Origin: a virus
Length of the DNA stretch: 64,000 nucleotides
IMG/VR virus record: IMGVR_UViG_3300010368_000009
Location: 37,447 to 101,446 of that record
Direction: 5' to 3' (one strand)
Shown here: in pieces, positions 30,301-40,881 of the stretch
How the letters are laid out: every line of letters starts with the position of its first letter
Position numbering within the stretch: position 1 is the first letter of the stretch
Notes under the pieces: model-generated
Seen by the model: the letters and a program-made list of their open reading frames with translations, nothing else
Told to the model about the DNA's origin: nothing
The model's database searches: none
Translations under genes and position numbers: made by a program

Positions 30301-33300
30301 AGAGCTGTATTCCAAGCCGTATATGATTCGGTCACCATCACAAAAGTAATGAGCCTGACCAAATCATTAGCAGGGGTGGGTGCAAAAGCGCTTTATCTTT
30401 TCTCAGATGCGCAAACCTTTGAATTCACTGGGGATAATCAAGCGAAAGATGGTGGTGCCGTCATTACCTTGTCCACGATTCGTACTGGTGTTTCGGGAAT
30501 TACTTGGACAGCGGTAAACGAGCTTGATGATCCGGTCGCTTTGTCTGGAACTGGTGACGATACTAGAACCTTACCGATTGGTAACTTTGCTGCATCTGAA
30601 TATGTAACAGTCACGGTTGCTGTAACAATTGATACTGTTGAATATAGTGATAAGATCAGAATTGTTAGACTGGTTGATGGATCGAGTACAATTAATGTAG
30701 TTCTTTCAAATGAATCGCATACTTTTTTTGCTGATGAGAATGGTGTCATCAGTGGTGGAGATTACGATAGTGGAAACTCTTTAATATCGGTGTATCGCGG
30801 CACTGAAGTAATTTTATATCAGGGTGCGGCTGGTAATAACAAATTTAGATTTGGTACGATTACTGCTTCTGCTGGTATCACTATTGATGGTGGCGAAACT
30901 GCACCAACCGTTGGTATTTCCGCCATGACCAATTTGTTTGGTTATATTGATGTACCTGTCATCTATAGAAATAATAATGGTGCCGACACAACATATACTA
31001 AACGTATTTCATATGCTAAATCACGCGAAGGTGAATTGGGAAGAAACCTTCAACTGTATGGTACTGGACAGGTGTTTAGATTTGATGGCGATAATATTGC
31101 AATCAATCCTTCTGACACAATTACGATTACCGCCTTCCGTCAACATCTTGATACAGACCCTGTATTCACTGCTCTAAACGATAGTGCTCAATCGGTAACC
31201 TTGACTGGCACTGGTGATTCAAGAGCATTGAGTATTACTGATTTTGGTACATCCGAATTCGTTAAGGTCACCTGTGTTGCAACATATACTGTCAATGCGG
31301 TTGAAGTAGAAATCACTGATACCTTCTCCATCTATAGAATCAAAGGTGCAATCGCTGGTCTAGTTGTTCTTATGACCAATGAAAACCATACCTTCTTTGC
31401 TGGCCCAGACGGAACAATTGATGCTGGACTGTTCGATGATGGTAATTGTACTGTTCGTGTGTTCCGTGGTTCTGAAGAAATCTCATATGATGTTGGTGGC
31501 GGTCTTAATACTTTCAGTTTCGGAACCATTGTTGCCAGCAATGTTATCAAAGATGTAACAGAGACTGCACCCGAAATTGGTGTTAGTTCAATGTCTGGTG
31601 ATGCTGGTTCTCTTACCGTTCCGGTAATCTATAAAGACCCTACCGGTAATGATGAAACCATAACCCGTGTCATCTCTTATTCCAAGGCCAAGGTTGGTGC
31701 ACAGGCACGTGGGTTGCGCATGTCTGCCACATCACAAATCTTTAGATTTGATGGTGAAGGTGTCGCTCTTAATGGTGCTGATGAAATTACCCTAACCACT
31801 CAGAGAACACTCTTGGGTGACAATCCGACATGGACCGCTATCAATCAGGCTGGTGGTGCCGTGGCTCTGTCATCAGTGGATGCAGATACCAAAAAAGTAA
31901 CGATTGCCAACTTTGGTTCATCTGAATGGGTTAGAGTTTCGGCATCGATCACAACTAGTATCGATGGCAACAGTGTCACGTATCGTGATGAGATAACCAT
32001 TGTAAGATTGAAACGTGGTACTGATGCAATTACTGCATTGATTGAAAATGAATCACACATCTTCCCATCAGATGAAAATGGTGTTGTTTCTGATTACACC
32101 AGTGGTGATACAATAGTTCGTGTATTCTTGGGTGATACAGAAAAAACATATGGTACTGGTAATGAAGAATTTCGGTTTGGCACTATAACTCCAACGAATG
32201 TAACCAATGCAAATTTAACTGCTCCTGCGATTGGTGTTTCTGCCATGACAGAAGATACTGGTCGTTTGAGATTACCGATTATCTATCGCGATGTGAATGC
32301 TGTTGATAGAACTGTATATAAAGAAATCACATATGTTAAGTCTCGTGCTGGTGTGGCCGCTCGTAATCTAAGATTATTTGCAACCAAATTGGTTTTTGAA
32401 TTTGATAGCGAAGACTCACCGGTCAATGGAAGTGACAGTATTGTATTCACAGCTGTTGCCACCAATGTATCCAATCTTACATTCGCTGCCGAAGATCAAA
32501 ATGAAGTAGCTGTTGCATTAACCGGATCAGGTAACCAACGCACTCTTGCAATAACAGCATTTGATGATGCACAAAGTGTCAGTGTGACCGCGAGTGGAAC
32601 ATCCATGATCGGTGGTGTTTCGGTCGGCTTCAGTGATACAATCACTATTGTGAGACTACGTGAAGGTGCTGGTGGTGTACAGGTTTCATTAACTAATGAA
32701 TCACATACGTTCTATGCAGATGAAGAAAATGCAGTAATCGGAACAGAGTATGCTGGTGGTAATTCAATAATCAAAGTATATGCTGGCACCACCGAAGTAA
32801 ATTATAATGCTAGTGTTGTTCCGGGTACATGGCGTTTAGGTACGGTAACCCCAACCGATGTCACACGCAACGGAGCATTGGCGTTACCAATTATTGGTAT
32901 CTCGGATTTTGTTAAAGCTAGCAACACCGGTATATTATTATTCGAAGTAATTTATACTGACCTTAATAGTGTTGATAGAACTATACAACGTGCCATCACT
33001 TATTCCAAGTCTAAAGCTGGAACCGATGCTCGTGCCCTGAGATTGATAGCCTCTTCTCAATTATTCAACTTCAATACATCCGGTCAACCTGTTGATAATG
33101 CTGATGAAATCACTCTAAACGCGGTTCGTCAATTTATTGATGGTACAGCGGCATGGACTGCTGTGGATGAGGATAGTAATAATCTTTCATTGACTTCTGG
33201 TGCTAATGGTGACGAGAAGATTTTAAGTATTGCCAACTTTGGTTCTGCTAATCAGGCGAATATTTCTGTTAGTGCTGTGGATTCGTTCACGGGTGAAACT

Positions 33301-36300
33301 TTAGTTGATACCTTAACCATTTATAGACTTAATCAGGGTTCCGAGGGTAAAGACGGAGTAACTGTCTTTATTGGAAATGATAATCATTCATTCCCTGCGG
33401 ACGAGGCTGGGTTGGTGGATGATTATTCTACCGCTAATACGACTGTAGTTGTTTATAGTGGTTCTGTTGCAATCAACTATTCGGCAACGAAGGTGAACAA
33501 CACTTTCCGTTTCGGTACAATGACACCAACCAATGTGACTCGTAATGTTGGCTTGGTTGCCCCTATCATTGGTATTTCGGCAATGTCTGATACTGATGGT
33601 TCGCTTACTGTTCCGGTTATCTTTACGGATAATCAAGGATCAGATTTGACCTTCACCAAGATAATTTCTTATACGAAATCACTTGCAGGAACGAATGTAA
33701 GAAATATTAGACTTCGTGCAACATCTTTTACGTTTGAGTTCGACCAGTTCGGTGACCCGATTGATACCAATCAAATCATAACCTTCTCGTCTCTTAGAAT
33801 AAATGTTCCATCAGCAACGTGGACGGCTGTTGATCAAAATGATGATGCTGTTGCATTCACATCATCACCAGATGCTGACACACGAACATTAGACATTGAT
33901 GACATCGGTTCTGCAACCGAGATAACCGTTAGTGTATCATCTACCTATAACGCTATTGATTACATTGACACTATTCGAGTAGTTAGATTGGATCAAGCTC
34001 GTGATTCTATTACCATCGTTGGAACAAATGAAAACCATAGTTTCTTTGCTGATGAAGGTGGTGTTATTTTAGTAGGTGATTATGCAAGTGGTGACTGTAC
34101 TTTCTCAGTTTACCATGGTACTAGACTAATAACATATCAATCAACTGCGGCTGATGATCGTTGGCGCTTCGGTGTCATAACGGCCAACAGTGTTACTAAA
34201 AATGCGGCTTTAACTGGTGGTGCAACTGGTATTACGGCTATGTCGGCAAATGTCGGCAACTTAACAGTACCAATTGTTTATAGAGATAAAAATGGACAAG
34301 ATACTACCTACACAAAAATTATATCTTACACAAAATCAAGAAACGGGCGCGATGCGAGATGGGTACAACTCGCGGCATCGGAACAAGTATTCAGATTTAC
34401 AGGCGACGACTTACCGCTTGATAATGTTCAAACCGTTTCAATCAATGTAGCTGTAAATCTTGTTGATACTGGTGATGTAGTTGTTACTGCTAAAGATGAA
34501 CTAGGCGGTTCGATAACACTGGGTGGTTCTGGTGTTGCGAGAACTATGACGATTTCACAGTTCGGTAATTCCGAATATGCAGTCGTTGAAGCTACAGCAT
34601 CGATAACGGTTCAGGGTCAAGCCCAAGTTATCAAAGACACCATCACGATTGGTCGTGTGCGGAACGGTTCGGGGGTTGTTCAAGCTCTCCTTACCAATGA
34701 ATCACATTCATTCGCAGCAGATGAAGATGGTGTTGTTTCATCGTATGGCGGTGGCGATACAGATGTTCGTGTCTTCCGTGGTTCCGAAGAAATAAACTAT
34801 CAAGCCACTGCTGCTAATAATAAATTCCGGTTTGGAACTTATATAGTTTCGAATGTTACTAGTAATGGTGGTTTGACCAAACCAGCGGTCGGCATTTCTG
34901 CCATGTCTAGCGATTTTGGCACACTGACCATTCCAATTATCTATCGTGATCCGAATGGTGATGATGTAACAATCAATAAAGTTGTTTCATATTCCAAGTC
35001 GCGTGCTGGTAATAAAGCTCGTTTGATGCGACTTTATGGAACAGGGCAAGTATTCAAATTCAATCAGGATGGTAATCCTGTAAATGGTTCTGATACTATT
35101 ACCCTAAATGCCATTTCTACTAATCTCGGCGTTCCAACGTGGACAGCTGTAGATGAGAATTCAGTCAACCGAAACACTTTGCTATTAACTGGTGCGACCG
35201 ATTATCAGAAAATATTAAACATCGCCAATTTCATACCATATGAAACCATTACAGTGACTGCATCAGCGACTCATGACGCTGTAAATTATTCTGATCAATT
35301 CACTGTTTATAAGGTAGATGAAGGTGCCAGTAATATTGTTGTGGCTCTGTCGAACGAAGCTCATATATTTGGTGCTGATGAGGAAGGGGTTGTTTCTGAT
35401 TATGACAGTGGCGATTCGGTAATCCGTGTCTTCCGTGGTGCTACTGAAGTTTCATATAATGCCGGTGGTGCAGATGATAGTTTCTTGGTTAATAATTTTG
35501 TTGCGACCGACACAACACGCGATGGTGCTCTAGCCTTACCAAGTGTCGGTATTTCTGCCATGTCAGAAGATGCTGGTACGCTTTCATTCGACGTTGTTTA
35601 TACTGATTCAGTGGGTTCAACCGGACCAACCCAAACTAAGACTATTTCATATTCCAAAGCTCGTGCTGGTGTTAATGCTAGAGCAATTCGTTTGTTCTCT
35701 TCATCAATGCAATTCAACTTTGATGCTGGTGACAGTCCACTCAACGGCAGTGATTCAATTGCGTTCGATGCTATCAAGTCCTTCTTACCGGGAACGGTCA
35801 CATGGACTGCTAAAGATCAAACAGCCGGTAATATTACATTAACCGGTACTGGTAATAGTCGTGCTTTATCTGTCACCAATTTTGGTTCATCTACATATGT
35901 TGATGTCAAAGCGAGTGTATCGGATACCGTTAATACGATAACCACTGTTTATGAAGATCAAATCCGCGTTGTGAGGGTCCGTGACGGTGCTTCTGGTTCA
36001 ATTGGTGCCGATGCCCTACAAGTGTTCCTGACGAACCCACAGACGGCCTTTGCGTTGGATGGTGATGGCAAAATGGTTGAGAGTTACCTAATAGGTAACA
36101 CCGATGTTGAAGTTTATCTTGGAACAACCGCTGTATCTTATTCGGGAACCACCACAGCCAACACGTGGAGATATGGAACCTTTACGGAAACCAATGTCAA
36201 AAAATATCAATCGTCTGGTACGGTAGGTATTAGTGACATGTTCGCTGATCAGGGTTCTTTGTCTGTTCAAATTATATATAGAACAACCGATGCTCAAGAT

Positions 36301-39300
36301 ATAGTAATCAATAGAACAATCAATTATTCCAAAATTAGATCGGGTGTATCTCAATCTGATTGGTATCTGATTCCAACTAAACAAACGTTTGCGTTCGATG
36401 GTGATGATAATGCTAAAAATGGTTCTGATACGATTACCGCTAATCTTACTCGTTCGGCATCAATCTCGGAACCGGTTTGGACAACCTCGCCTTCTATCAC
36501 ATTATCCGCTGGCACTTCGGTTGATCAAAAAATAATCACTATTGGTAACTTTGGTGCCAATGAGATTGTTGATGTCAAGGCTACATCGAGTGAAGGCAAG
36601 CCGGTATATTCAAACAACTACAATTATGATTTCGATAGTAGTATTTTCGGATGGCAAATTTCTGGTGCCGTTACTCAGACAATTAATAATGGCTGGGCAA
36701 TCACGGTTGATGATTTGGTTAGCACAAATCAATATGTATACAATGATTTACCAGCAGCTGATTATTTTGCGGGTGCTGATTATAGATACATGGCAGTTGA
36801 GATTGAAGTTATTTCATCTAATGGAACCGGTCAGAAGCGTATCTATTGGAGTACAGCGGGTCATAGTTATGCTAGTTCCAACTATACAACAGCTAATATA
36901 CAAGATGCTGACCTATCTATTGTTGGCACTCATACATTAATCTTTGATCTACATAATCCAACCGTTGGTTCCTCAACAGACTTTAGTGGTAATACTATTC
37001 GTGGTATCCGTTTTGATCCATATGGTGCTGATGATGCATCATTCGTTATTAAGCGCATCGGTCTTGCAACAGCCATTACTTATTTTGAAGATAATTTCAC
37101 CATCTCTCGTATCATCGATGGTACAAATAATATTCAGGTCATCGGTTCTAATGAATCACACACATACAAAGCTGATGAAGATGGCGTAATCACGGTTGCG
37201 ATGAATACCGGTAACTGCGTATATACATTGTATCGTGGTTCGAATGTCGTTTCATATTCTGGCACCACGACCAACAACACATGGCGTTGGGGAACCTTCA
37301 CAACCACGTCTGGAACGATCACCGCATCTTATTCCGGCTCGACTGTGACGCCAACTGTACTGGGTGCTGATACAAATACTTTAGACGTTCAGCTTATCTA
37401 TCGTGATCCGAATGGTGTTGATACCACGTTCACTCGTACTCTTTCTTGGACCAAAGCAAGACAGGGTGTTCTCGCAAGAACATTAAAGATCACTGCTTCT
37501 TCGCTCGTGTTTGAATTTGATCAAGACGCGAATGCCAAAAACGGTGCTGATTATATTGATTTCGATGTCAATGTATTGAATCTATCATCGCCTTATACTT
37601 GGACCGCTGTAGATCAGAGTGGATCATCATTAACATTAACCACGGTAGATTCAAATACATCAAGATTAACAATTGCTAACTTCGGTACATCCACTCGCGC
37701 AACGATTACTGCTTCTCGCACGGAGTCGGTTGATGGTTCAAATAAAACTTATACTGATAGTGTAACTGTTGGTCGCATTCAAGATGCTTCTAATAATGTG
37801 GTTGTCATTCCAACTAATGAATCACACACATTCTTCGCTAATGAAGACGGTTATGTTACCGATTATTCTGGTGGAGTCGGCACCTTTGTTGTTTACCGTG
37901 GCTTAAGCTCAATCAGTTATTCAGCAACGCCAACCAATAATAAATGGCGTTATGGCACTATTGTTCCTATTGGTATTTCACATAGTGTTGTTGGTGCCGA
38001 TATCATAACTTCAAACATGACGCTTAGTGAAGCTCGTATCGATGTTCCTGTGATTTACCGGGATGCCAATGGTCAAGATTATACATACAATCAACGGTTA
38101 TCATTTGCTAAAGCAATACAAGGTTTTATCGGTGCTGGTGGTATTTCTATTTTCCAAACCAATCCAACACATGTCTTCACCACTGATCAGGCTGGTGCTC
38201 TTCTACCGGGTATTGCATATTCTGATGGTGATTCAACATTCTCGGTATATGCTGGTGATGAAGAATTAACGCACAGCACTTTCCCTAAGCTGAATTCATT
38301 CACCATTACTAATACTACTCCAAGTAATGTGACCCAGAATGGTGGATTGTCTTTACCAACTATTGGTATATCTGCACTATCTGCCGATTCTGGAAACATC
38401 ACATCTACTATTGTTGCATATCAAGCATCAACCCGCGTTTATAATTTTGGTTTCGAAAAAGGTATTGATGGAACCCAGACAACAACGGGTCCAATTGGGT
38501 GGCTTTACTCTGGTTCGACCAATAACGTTGGATATGTAGCCACCGTTGATTCCAATAGTAATTTCAACTCTACCTTATCATGGGGATCAACAACTAGCAC
38601 TTCACCATTTGGGTCATGTGGTTGGTATAGAGTTGGTAAACGCTTTGGTGTTCAGTCGGTTCCTAGCTTCATCACCATGACCGCGAAGGTTCGTCCTTCT
38701 TCTATGCTTGTACCAGCATCTGTTTCGGTATCAGGTACACAGGTTTATCTAGCTGAAGATGATTGTTATGCTGAAGTCATCTTCCGAGATATAAACAATG
38801 CACAGATTGGATCAACGGTTTATTCAAAATCATTATCACATCAATTGTTTGATCAGGGTGAAGGCGGTCAGTCTTATAATGGTGTGTGGACAACCTTCAC
38901 TTACACCAACTCGTCCGTTCCAGTGGGCACCGAAGCGATTGAAATATATCTTGTTTCGTCTGAAGCTTCTAATTCTGTTCAAACAAATGGGTATCGTGGT
39001 TCCAATTCGGGTGTTCTATTTGATGATTTCCAATTTGCATCAGATGCGGCGATCTATGACATCACTCTTGAACGCGAAATTACACAAACCACTTTATATA
39101 CTCGTTCGAAAACTGGTCAGAATTCAGTACTCTATTACATTCAACCAACCACTGGTACTGCTATTAAGAATGGTGTCGGTTCGTTAACTGGTGAATTACA
39201 TAAAGTTGATGGACCATCTGATGTCAAGGTTACGAGTGGTAATGTCAAACTATATCAAGACGGCGTTTTAATAACCAGTCCAACAAATTATGCTTATAGT

Positions 39301-40881
39301 TTGAATTCAGCTGCAATAACCGGTTCAACTCTTATTGAAGCAAAAGATGGTGCAACTGTTTATGACACTATTTCATTATTAGATGTCAAAGATGCATTGG
39401 GTGGTGGATACATCACTGCTAATAATGGTCTTGTTATGCAGCGGGTTAGTTCCGAGGCGTCAACTGTTACTCCATCAACGTCAACACTGGTTGGAACTTT
39501 CTATAGAGCTGGTGATGCAACTACGCCTTATACTAAATCATGTCGTATAGAAGGACGTGTCAGTGCAGGAGCATTGCAATTACGTTGGGTTGACTTGGGT
39601 GGTTCGTCTGATATCGCTTCGGTCATCACTCGTGACAGTGCGTCTAGTGCAACATCTGGAACTTGGTATACCACAACTTCATTAACGGTCAGCTATACAT
39701 TTAGTGATCCGGTCAGTGGTGGAACTAGTAAGGTTGTAGAAACTGTATATATTATTTCTGCTGGTGTTCGTGGCTCTCGTCAATTTTATGGAACCAATGG
39801 TAGCTGGTCTGATACAGTTGCTGTTGCAACAATTACTGCGGCTGGTCTGGTTCCAGTTCTCGGTGATGTGGTTACTCTTTCTACTACTGGATTTGCCGAA
39901 ACGCGTTTCTATGATGGCGTGAACTGGTCAAGTGTAGCTCAAGTTATCAATGGTAATTTGGTTGTTCAAGGAACAATGGCGGCTGACAGAATAGCTTCTG
40001 GTTTGATTGATACTGCTAATATTCAATTAGGCTCATCCCGTTTCTCTCTTAATGCAGCCACTGAAAATATGATCATTCAGGACGAGAACGGTTATACCCG
40101 TGTTAAAATTGGTGACCTTGGTGCTGGTGCAAGTGCATATGGTATCGAGATTAGAGACAGTGGTGGTAATCTAGTTCTGTCTTCAGGCGGTTTGGCTAGT
40201 AGTTTTGTCACCGGTACATTTGATTGGGATACGTTCCTTGATGGTATACCGGAAGGTGTTACCGGTGCTGCCGCAGCGATGGACGTTAATGGTAACCTAG
40301 CTTGGGGTAATATCAATGGCACTGGTAGACCCGCCGATGATGCTACCTTGTCGAGAGCATTCAGACAAGGTACTGATCCGGTTGTTACTTTTGGAGCTGG
40401 TGGGTTAACTACCGACGACACATGGTTTAATACTGGTAATAATAAACATTATCGTTGGTCTGGTACGGTTTGGCAAGAAATTGGTCATAACATCCTTGAT
40501 ACGTCATTATTCAATGATGATGCTGGTCTTGGGACTACGGCTACATGGGCTTCTGTTTCTGGTTCTGGACGGCCTGCTGATAATGCAACAGTTGGTGCTC
40601 GTGCCGGTGTGAATTTAACCGATCACACGGGCGGTGCAGTCAGTACTCTTGGTTCTTTTGCTAGACTGGTTGGCACTTTAAATATTTCAAATATTACAAC
40701 ATATATCGCTGGTGCCGCTATTGATACCGCCTTGATTCGAGACGCAGCAATTGTCAATGCCAAGATATTTGATCTTGAAGCTAGTAAAATTACTGCCGGA
40801 ACGATTGATGTCAACATAAATATCGGAAGCGCCAACATCAGCCTTGATGGTGTTAACAATAGAATATTGATCAGTGACTAA
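27313..40881 (+). CDS. Giant tail fibre/adhesin, 4522 aa
   Basis: The first 60 residues follow the baseplate-attachment pattern of many tail fibres (VTADFLNALQEELAYTIESA). Residues 100-440 contain about five short units with GDIWFDTS-type motifs ending in a tryptophan. From about residue 915 to 3650 there are 13 recognisable Ig-like repeats with the signature TNESHTFxADExG; the first ten are spaced about 215-225 residues. Each pairs with a second beta unit containing FxFD, TWTAVD and LxIxNFG. The last 350 residues resemble the C-terminus of host-specificity/central fibre proteins (IQLGSSRFSLN, SKITAGTIDVNI). At 13.6 kb it takes up a fifth of the window and would span several hundred nanometres if extended. 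The next gene overlaps its stop in TAATG. Confidence 0.88.
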   Translation: MHRIDSEGSINNQFSEGNPSLGVEGTKVTADFLNALQEELAYTIESAGLTLEKGNHSQLANAILTLVGGGGSFPNLETRITQLNSSYLYGARNIFRQNDEPLENVQGPFYDNDIWIETDQSPERVWVWNSITETWIDTTSEASARGILSQQKLQAISDGVVQIFIQTDTPTGASEGDLWYNDRDDLLFTYDAGVWFTVYDEFSKRVIVDAIIREAANTAQGTADSKILTYYQTSAPVGLTAQNDGDIWFDTSDSNKVYRYAHPTWIAISDLRIQTALDYIFLQGAIADGTIFVYFSADEPTQANQAALSPPKQAPSEGDVWVDITDDGGSPRNDVYLFNNNVWVQQTDPDFIRLLLSFASARAISDGAVTIYFSPTAPDDTFIPAPAYGDIWFDTSTVSIPDVNAADPATAAQINVTKWEQYRYDGTSWVVIADFKVKIIEANLKSEQFARTAEDTAISGEITTAVTRIGENEATVQQSLVSINGIAGAYGVRTNVNNKVVGFGFITDYEREIEFTNTGSLDFNPGDEVFLGVDYANKTYAAVIVSVDNVNETMRVISESGTFATGVTLASRYRLLANATIDAGTLNPTPGDSEFEIIVDKFKITDGTSSLTPFSISGGVVYVGALDTSVPQVQYIGEFASDPATTYPINSIYKNTTNGNTYVLEYITGTSGPKQWAIFLERGTNARSLVITANVPGYMFDSNAASSPTNPTITFNVQYQGQASAITSTDIVVTDKDDNVIAATLTSTVTDDTVIFDAGGTTHRGSFKFDIAYTEFAANEFPITITVDDGTLSDTMFVPRIIGSTAKLISLNPDSSVFLFEDDVATVPENASIHFRIQHQSLSTAPTTSELTIVDDAATSFSSTNFTSAGSGSGVSSFELLWSTVSAAVFPITVTIDDESINDVIVVRKLIGGVDAVAGFLTNESHLVPAEEDGTIVVGGLDDAIGTFDVYRGITKRNTDTAYTVLSTIGCSATIDDTAGGTAGNYAITAMAANKARAVFQAVYDSVTITKVMSLTKSLAGVGAKALYLFSDAQTFEFTGDNQAKDGGAVITLSTIRTGVSGITWTAVNELDDPVALSGTGDDTRTLPIGNFAASEYVTVTVAVTIDTVEYSDKIRIVRLVDGSSTINVVLSNESHTFFADENGVISGGDYDSGNSLISVYRGTEVILYQGAAGNNKFRFGTITASAGITIDGGETAPTVGISAMTNLFGYIDVPVIYRNNNGADTTYTKRISYAKSREGELGRNLQLYGTGQVFRFDGDNIAINPSDTITITAFRQHLDTDPVFTALNDSAQSVTLTGTGDSRALSITDFGTSEFVKVTCVATYTVNAVEVEITDTFSIYRIKGAIAGLVVLMTNENHTFFAGPDGTIDAGLFDDGNCTVRVFRGSEEISYDVGGGLNTFSFGTIVASNVIKDVTETAPEIGVSSMSGDAGSLTVPVIYKDPTGNDETITRVISYSKAKVGAQARGLRMSATSQIFRFDGEGVALNGADEITLTTQRTLLGDNPTWTAINQAGGAVALSSVDADTKKVTIANFGSSEWVRVSASITTSIDGNSVTYRDEITIVRLKRGTDAITALIENESHIFPSDENGVVSDYTSGDTIVRVFLGDTEKTYGTGNEEFRFGTITPTNVTNANLTAPAIGVSAMTEDTGRLRLPIIYRDVNAVDRTVYKEITYVKSRAGVAARNLRLFATKLVFEFDSEDSPVNGSDSIVFTAVATNVSNLTFAAEDQNEVAVALTGSGNQRTLAITAFDDAQSVSVTASGTSMIGGVSVGFSDTITIVRLREGAGGVQVSLTNESHTFYADEENAVIGTEYAGGNSIIKVYAGTTEVNYNASVVPGTWRLGTVTPTDVTRNGALALPIIGISDFVKASNTGILLFEVIYTDLNSVDRTIQRAITYSKSKAGTDARALRLIASSQLFNFNTSGQPVDNADEITLNAVRQFIDGTAAWTAVDEDSNNLSLTSGANGDEKILSIANFGSANQANISVSAVDSFTGETLVDTLTIYRLNQGSEGKDGVTVFIGNDNHSFPADEAGLVDDYSTANTTVVVYSGSVAINYSATKVNNTFRFGTMTPTNVTRNVGLVAPIIGISAMSDTDGSLTVPVIFTDNQGSDLTFTKIISYTKSLAGTNVRNIRLRATSFTFEFDQFGDPIDTNQIITFSSLRINVPSATWTAVDQNDDAVAFTSSPDADTRTLDIDDIGSATEITVSVSSTYNAIDYIDTIRVVRLDQARDSITIVGTNENHSFFADEGGVILVGDYASGDCTFSVYHGTRLITYQSTAADDRWRFGVITANSVTKNAALTGGATGITAMSANVGNLTVPIVYRDKNGQDTTYTKIISYTKSRNGRDARWVQLAASEQVFRFTGDDLPLDNVQTVSINVAVNLVDTGDVVVTAKDELGGSITLGGSGVARTMTISQFGNSEYAVVEATASITVQGQAQVIKDTITIGRVRNGSGVVQALLTNESHSFAADEDGVVSSYGGGDTDVRVFRGSEEINYQATAANNKFRFGTYIVSNVTSNGGLTKPAVGISAMSSDFGTLTIPIIYRDPNGDDVTINKVVSYSKSRAGNKARLMRLYGTGQVFKFNQDGNPVNGSDTITLNAISTNLGVPTWTAVDENSVNRNTLLLTGATDYQKILNIANFIPYETITVTASATHDAVNYSDQFTVYKVDEGASNIVVALSNEAHIFGADEEGVVSDYDSGDSVIRVFRGATEVSYNAGGADDSFLVNNFVATDTTRDGALALPSVGISAMSEDAGTLSFDVVYTDSVGSTGPTQTKTISYSKARAGVNARAIRLFSSSMQFNFDAGDSPLNGSDSIAFDAIKSFLPGTVTWTAKDQTAGNITLTGTGNSRALSVTNFGSSTYVDVKASVSDTVNTITTVYEDQIRVVRVRDGASGSIGADALQVFLTNPQTAFALDGDGKMVESYLIGNTDVEVYLGTTAVSYSGTTTANTWRYGTFTETNVKKYQSSGTVGISDMFADQGSLSVQIIYRTTDAQDIVINRTINYSKIRSGVSQSDWYLIPTKQTFAFDGDDNAKNGSDTITANLTRSASISEPVWTTSPSITLSAGTSVDQKIITIGNFGANEIVDVKATSSEGKPVYSNNYNYDFDSSIFGWQISGAVTQTINNGWAITVDDLVSTNQYVYNDLPAADYFAGADYRYMAVEIEVISSNGTGQKRIYWSTAGHSYASSNYTTANIQDADLSIVGTHTLIFDLHNPTVGSSTDFSGNTIRGIRFDPYGADDASFVIKRIGLATAITYFEDNFTISRIIDGTNNIQVIGSNESHTYKADEDGVITVAMNTGNCVYTLYRGSNVVSYSGTTTNNTWRWGTFTTTSGTITASYSGSTVTPTVLGADTNTLDVQLIYRDPNGVDTTFTRTLSWTKARQGVLARTLKITASSLVFEFDQDANAKNGADYIDFDVNVLNLSSPYTWTAVDQSGSSLTLTTVDSNTSRLTIANFGTSTRATITASRTESVDGSNKTYTDSVTVGRIQDASNNVVVIPTNESHTFFANEDGYVTDYSGGVGTFVVYRGLSSISYSATPTNNKWRYGTIVPIGISHSVVGADIITSNMTLSEARIDVPVIYRDANGQDYTYNQRLSFAKAIQGFIGAGGISIFQTNPTHVFTTDQAGALLPGIAYSDGDSTFSVYAGDEELTHSTFPKLNSFTITNTTPSNVTQNGGLSLPTIGISALSADSGNITSTIVAYQASTRVYNFGFEKGIDGTQTTTGPIGWLYSGSTNNVGYVATVDSNSNFNSTLSWGSTTSTSPFGSCGWYRVGKRFGVQSVPSFITMTAKVRPSSMLVPASVSVSGTQVYLAEDDCYAEVIFRDINNAQIGSTVYSKSLSHQLFDQGEGGQSYNGVWTTFTYTNSSVPVGTEAIEIYLVSSEASNSVQTNGYRGSNSGVLFDDFQFASDAAIYDITLEREITQTTLYTRSKTGQNSVLYYIQPTTGTAIKNGVGSLTGELHKVDGPSDVKVTSGNVKLYQDGVLITSPTNYAYSLNSAAITGSTLIEAKDGATVYDTISLLDVKDALGGGYITANNGLVMQRVSSEASTVTPSTSTLVGTFYRAGDATTPYTKSCRIEGRVSAGALQLRWVDLGGSSDIASVITRDSASSATSGTWYTTTSLTVSYTFSDPVSGGTSKVVETVYIISAGVRGSRQFYGTNGSWSDTVAVATITAAGLVPVLGDVVTLSTTGFAETRFYDGVNWSSVAQVINGNLVVQGTMAADRIASGLIDTANIQLGSSRFSLNAATENMIIQDENGYTRVKIGDLGAGASAYGIEIRDSGGNLVLSSGGLASSFVTGTFDWDTFLDGIPEGVTGAAAAMDVNGNLAWGNINGTGRPADDATLSRAFRQGTDPVVTFGAGGLTTDDTWFNTGNNKHYRWSGTVWQEIGHNILDTSLFNDDAGLGTTATWASVSGSGRPADNATVGARAGVNLTDHTGGAVSTLGSFARLVGTLNISNITTYIAGAAIDTALIRDAAIVNAKIFDLEASKITAGTIDVNINIGSANISLDGVNNRILISD
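30040..38400 (+). repeat. 13 Ig-like repeat units inside the giant fibre gene
   Basis: NESH/NENH-type anchors fall near nucleotides 30075, 30705, 31375, 32045, 32695, 33375, 34025, 34695, 35355, 36035, 37150, 37815 and 38160. Units 1-10 are about 650-680 bases apart. DNA identity between units is low while the protein motif is conserved, which points to old duplication under selection. Confidence 0.8.

Noticed and set aside
27313-40881. Frameshift or assembly error making an artificial giant gene
   Set aside because: The frame is continuous, repeat spacing stays regular, and both ends carry expected fibre N- and C-terminal patterns.
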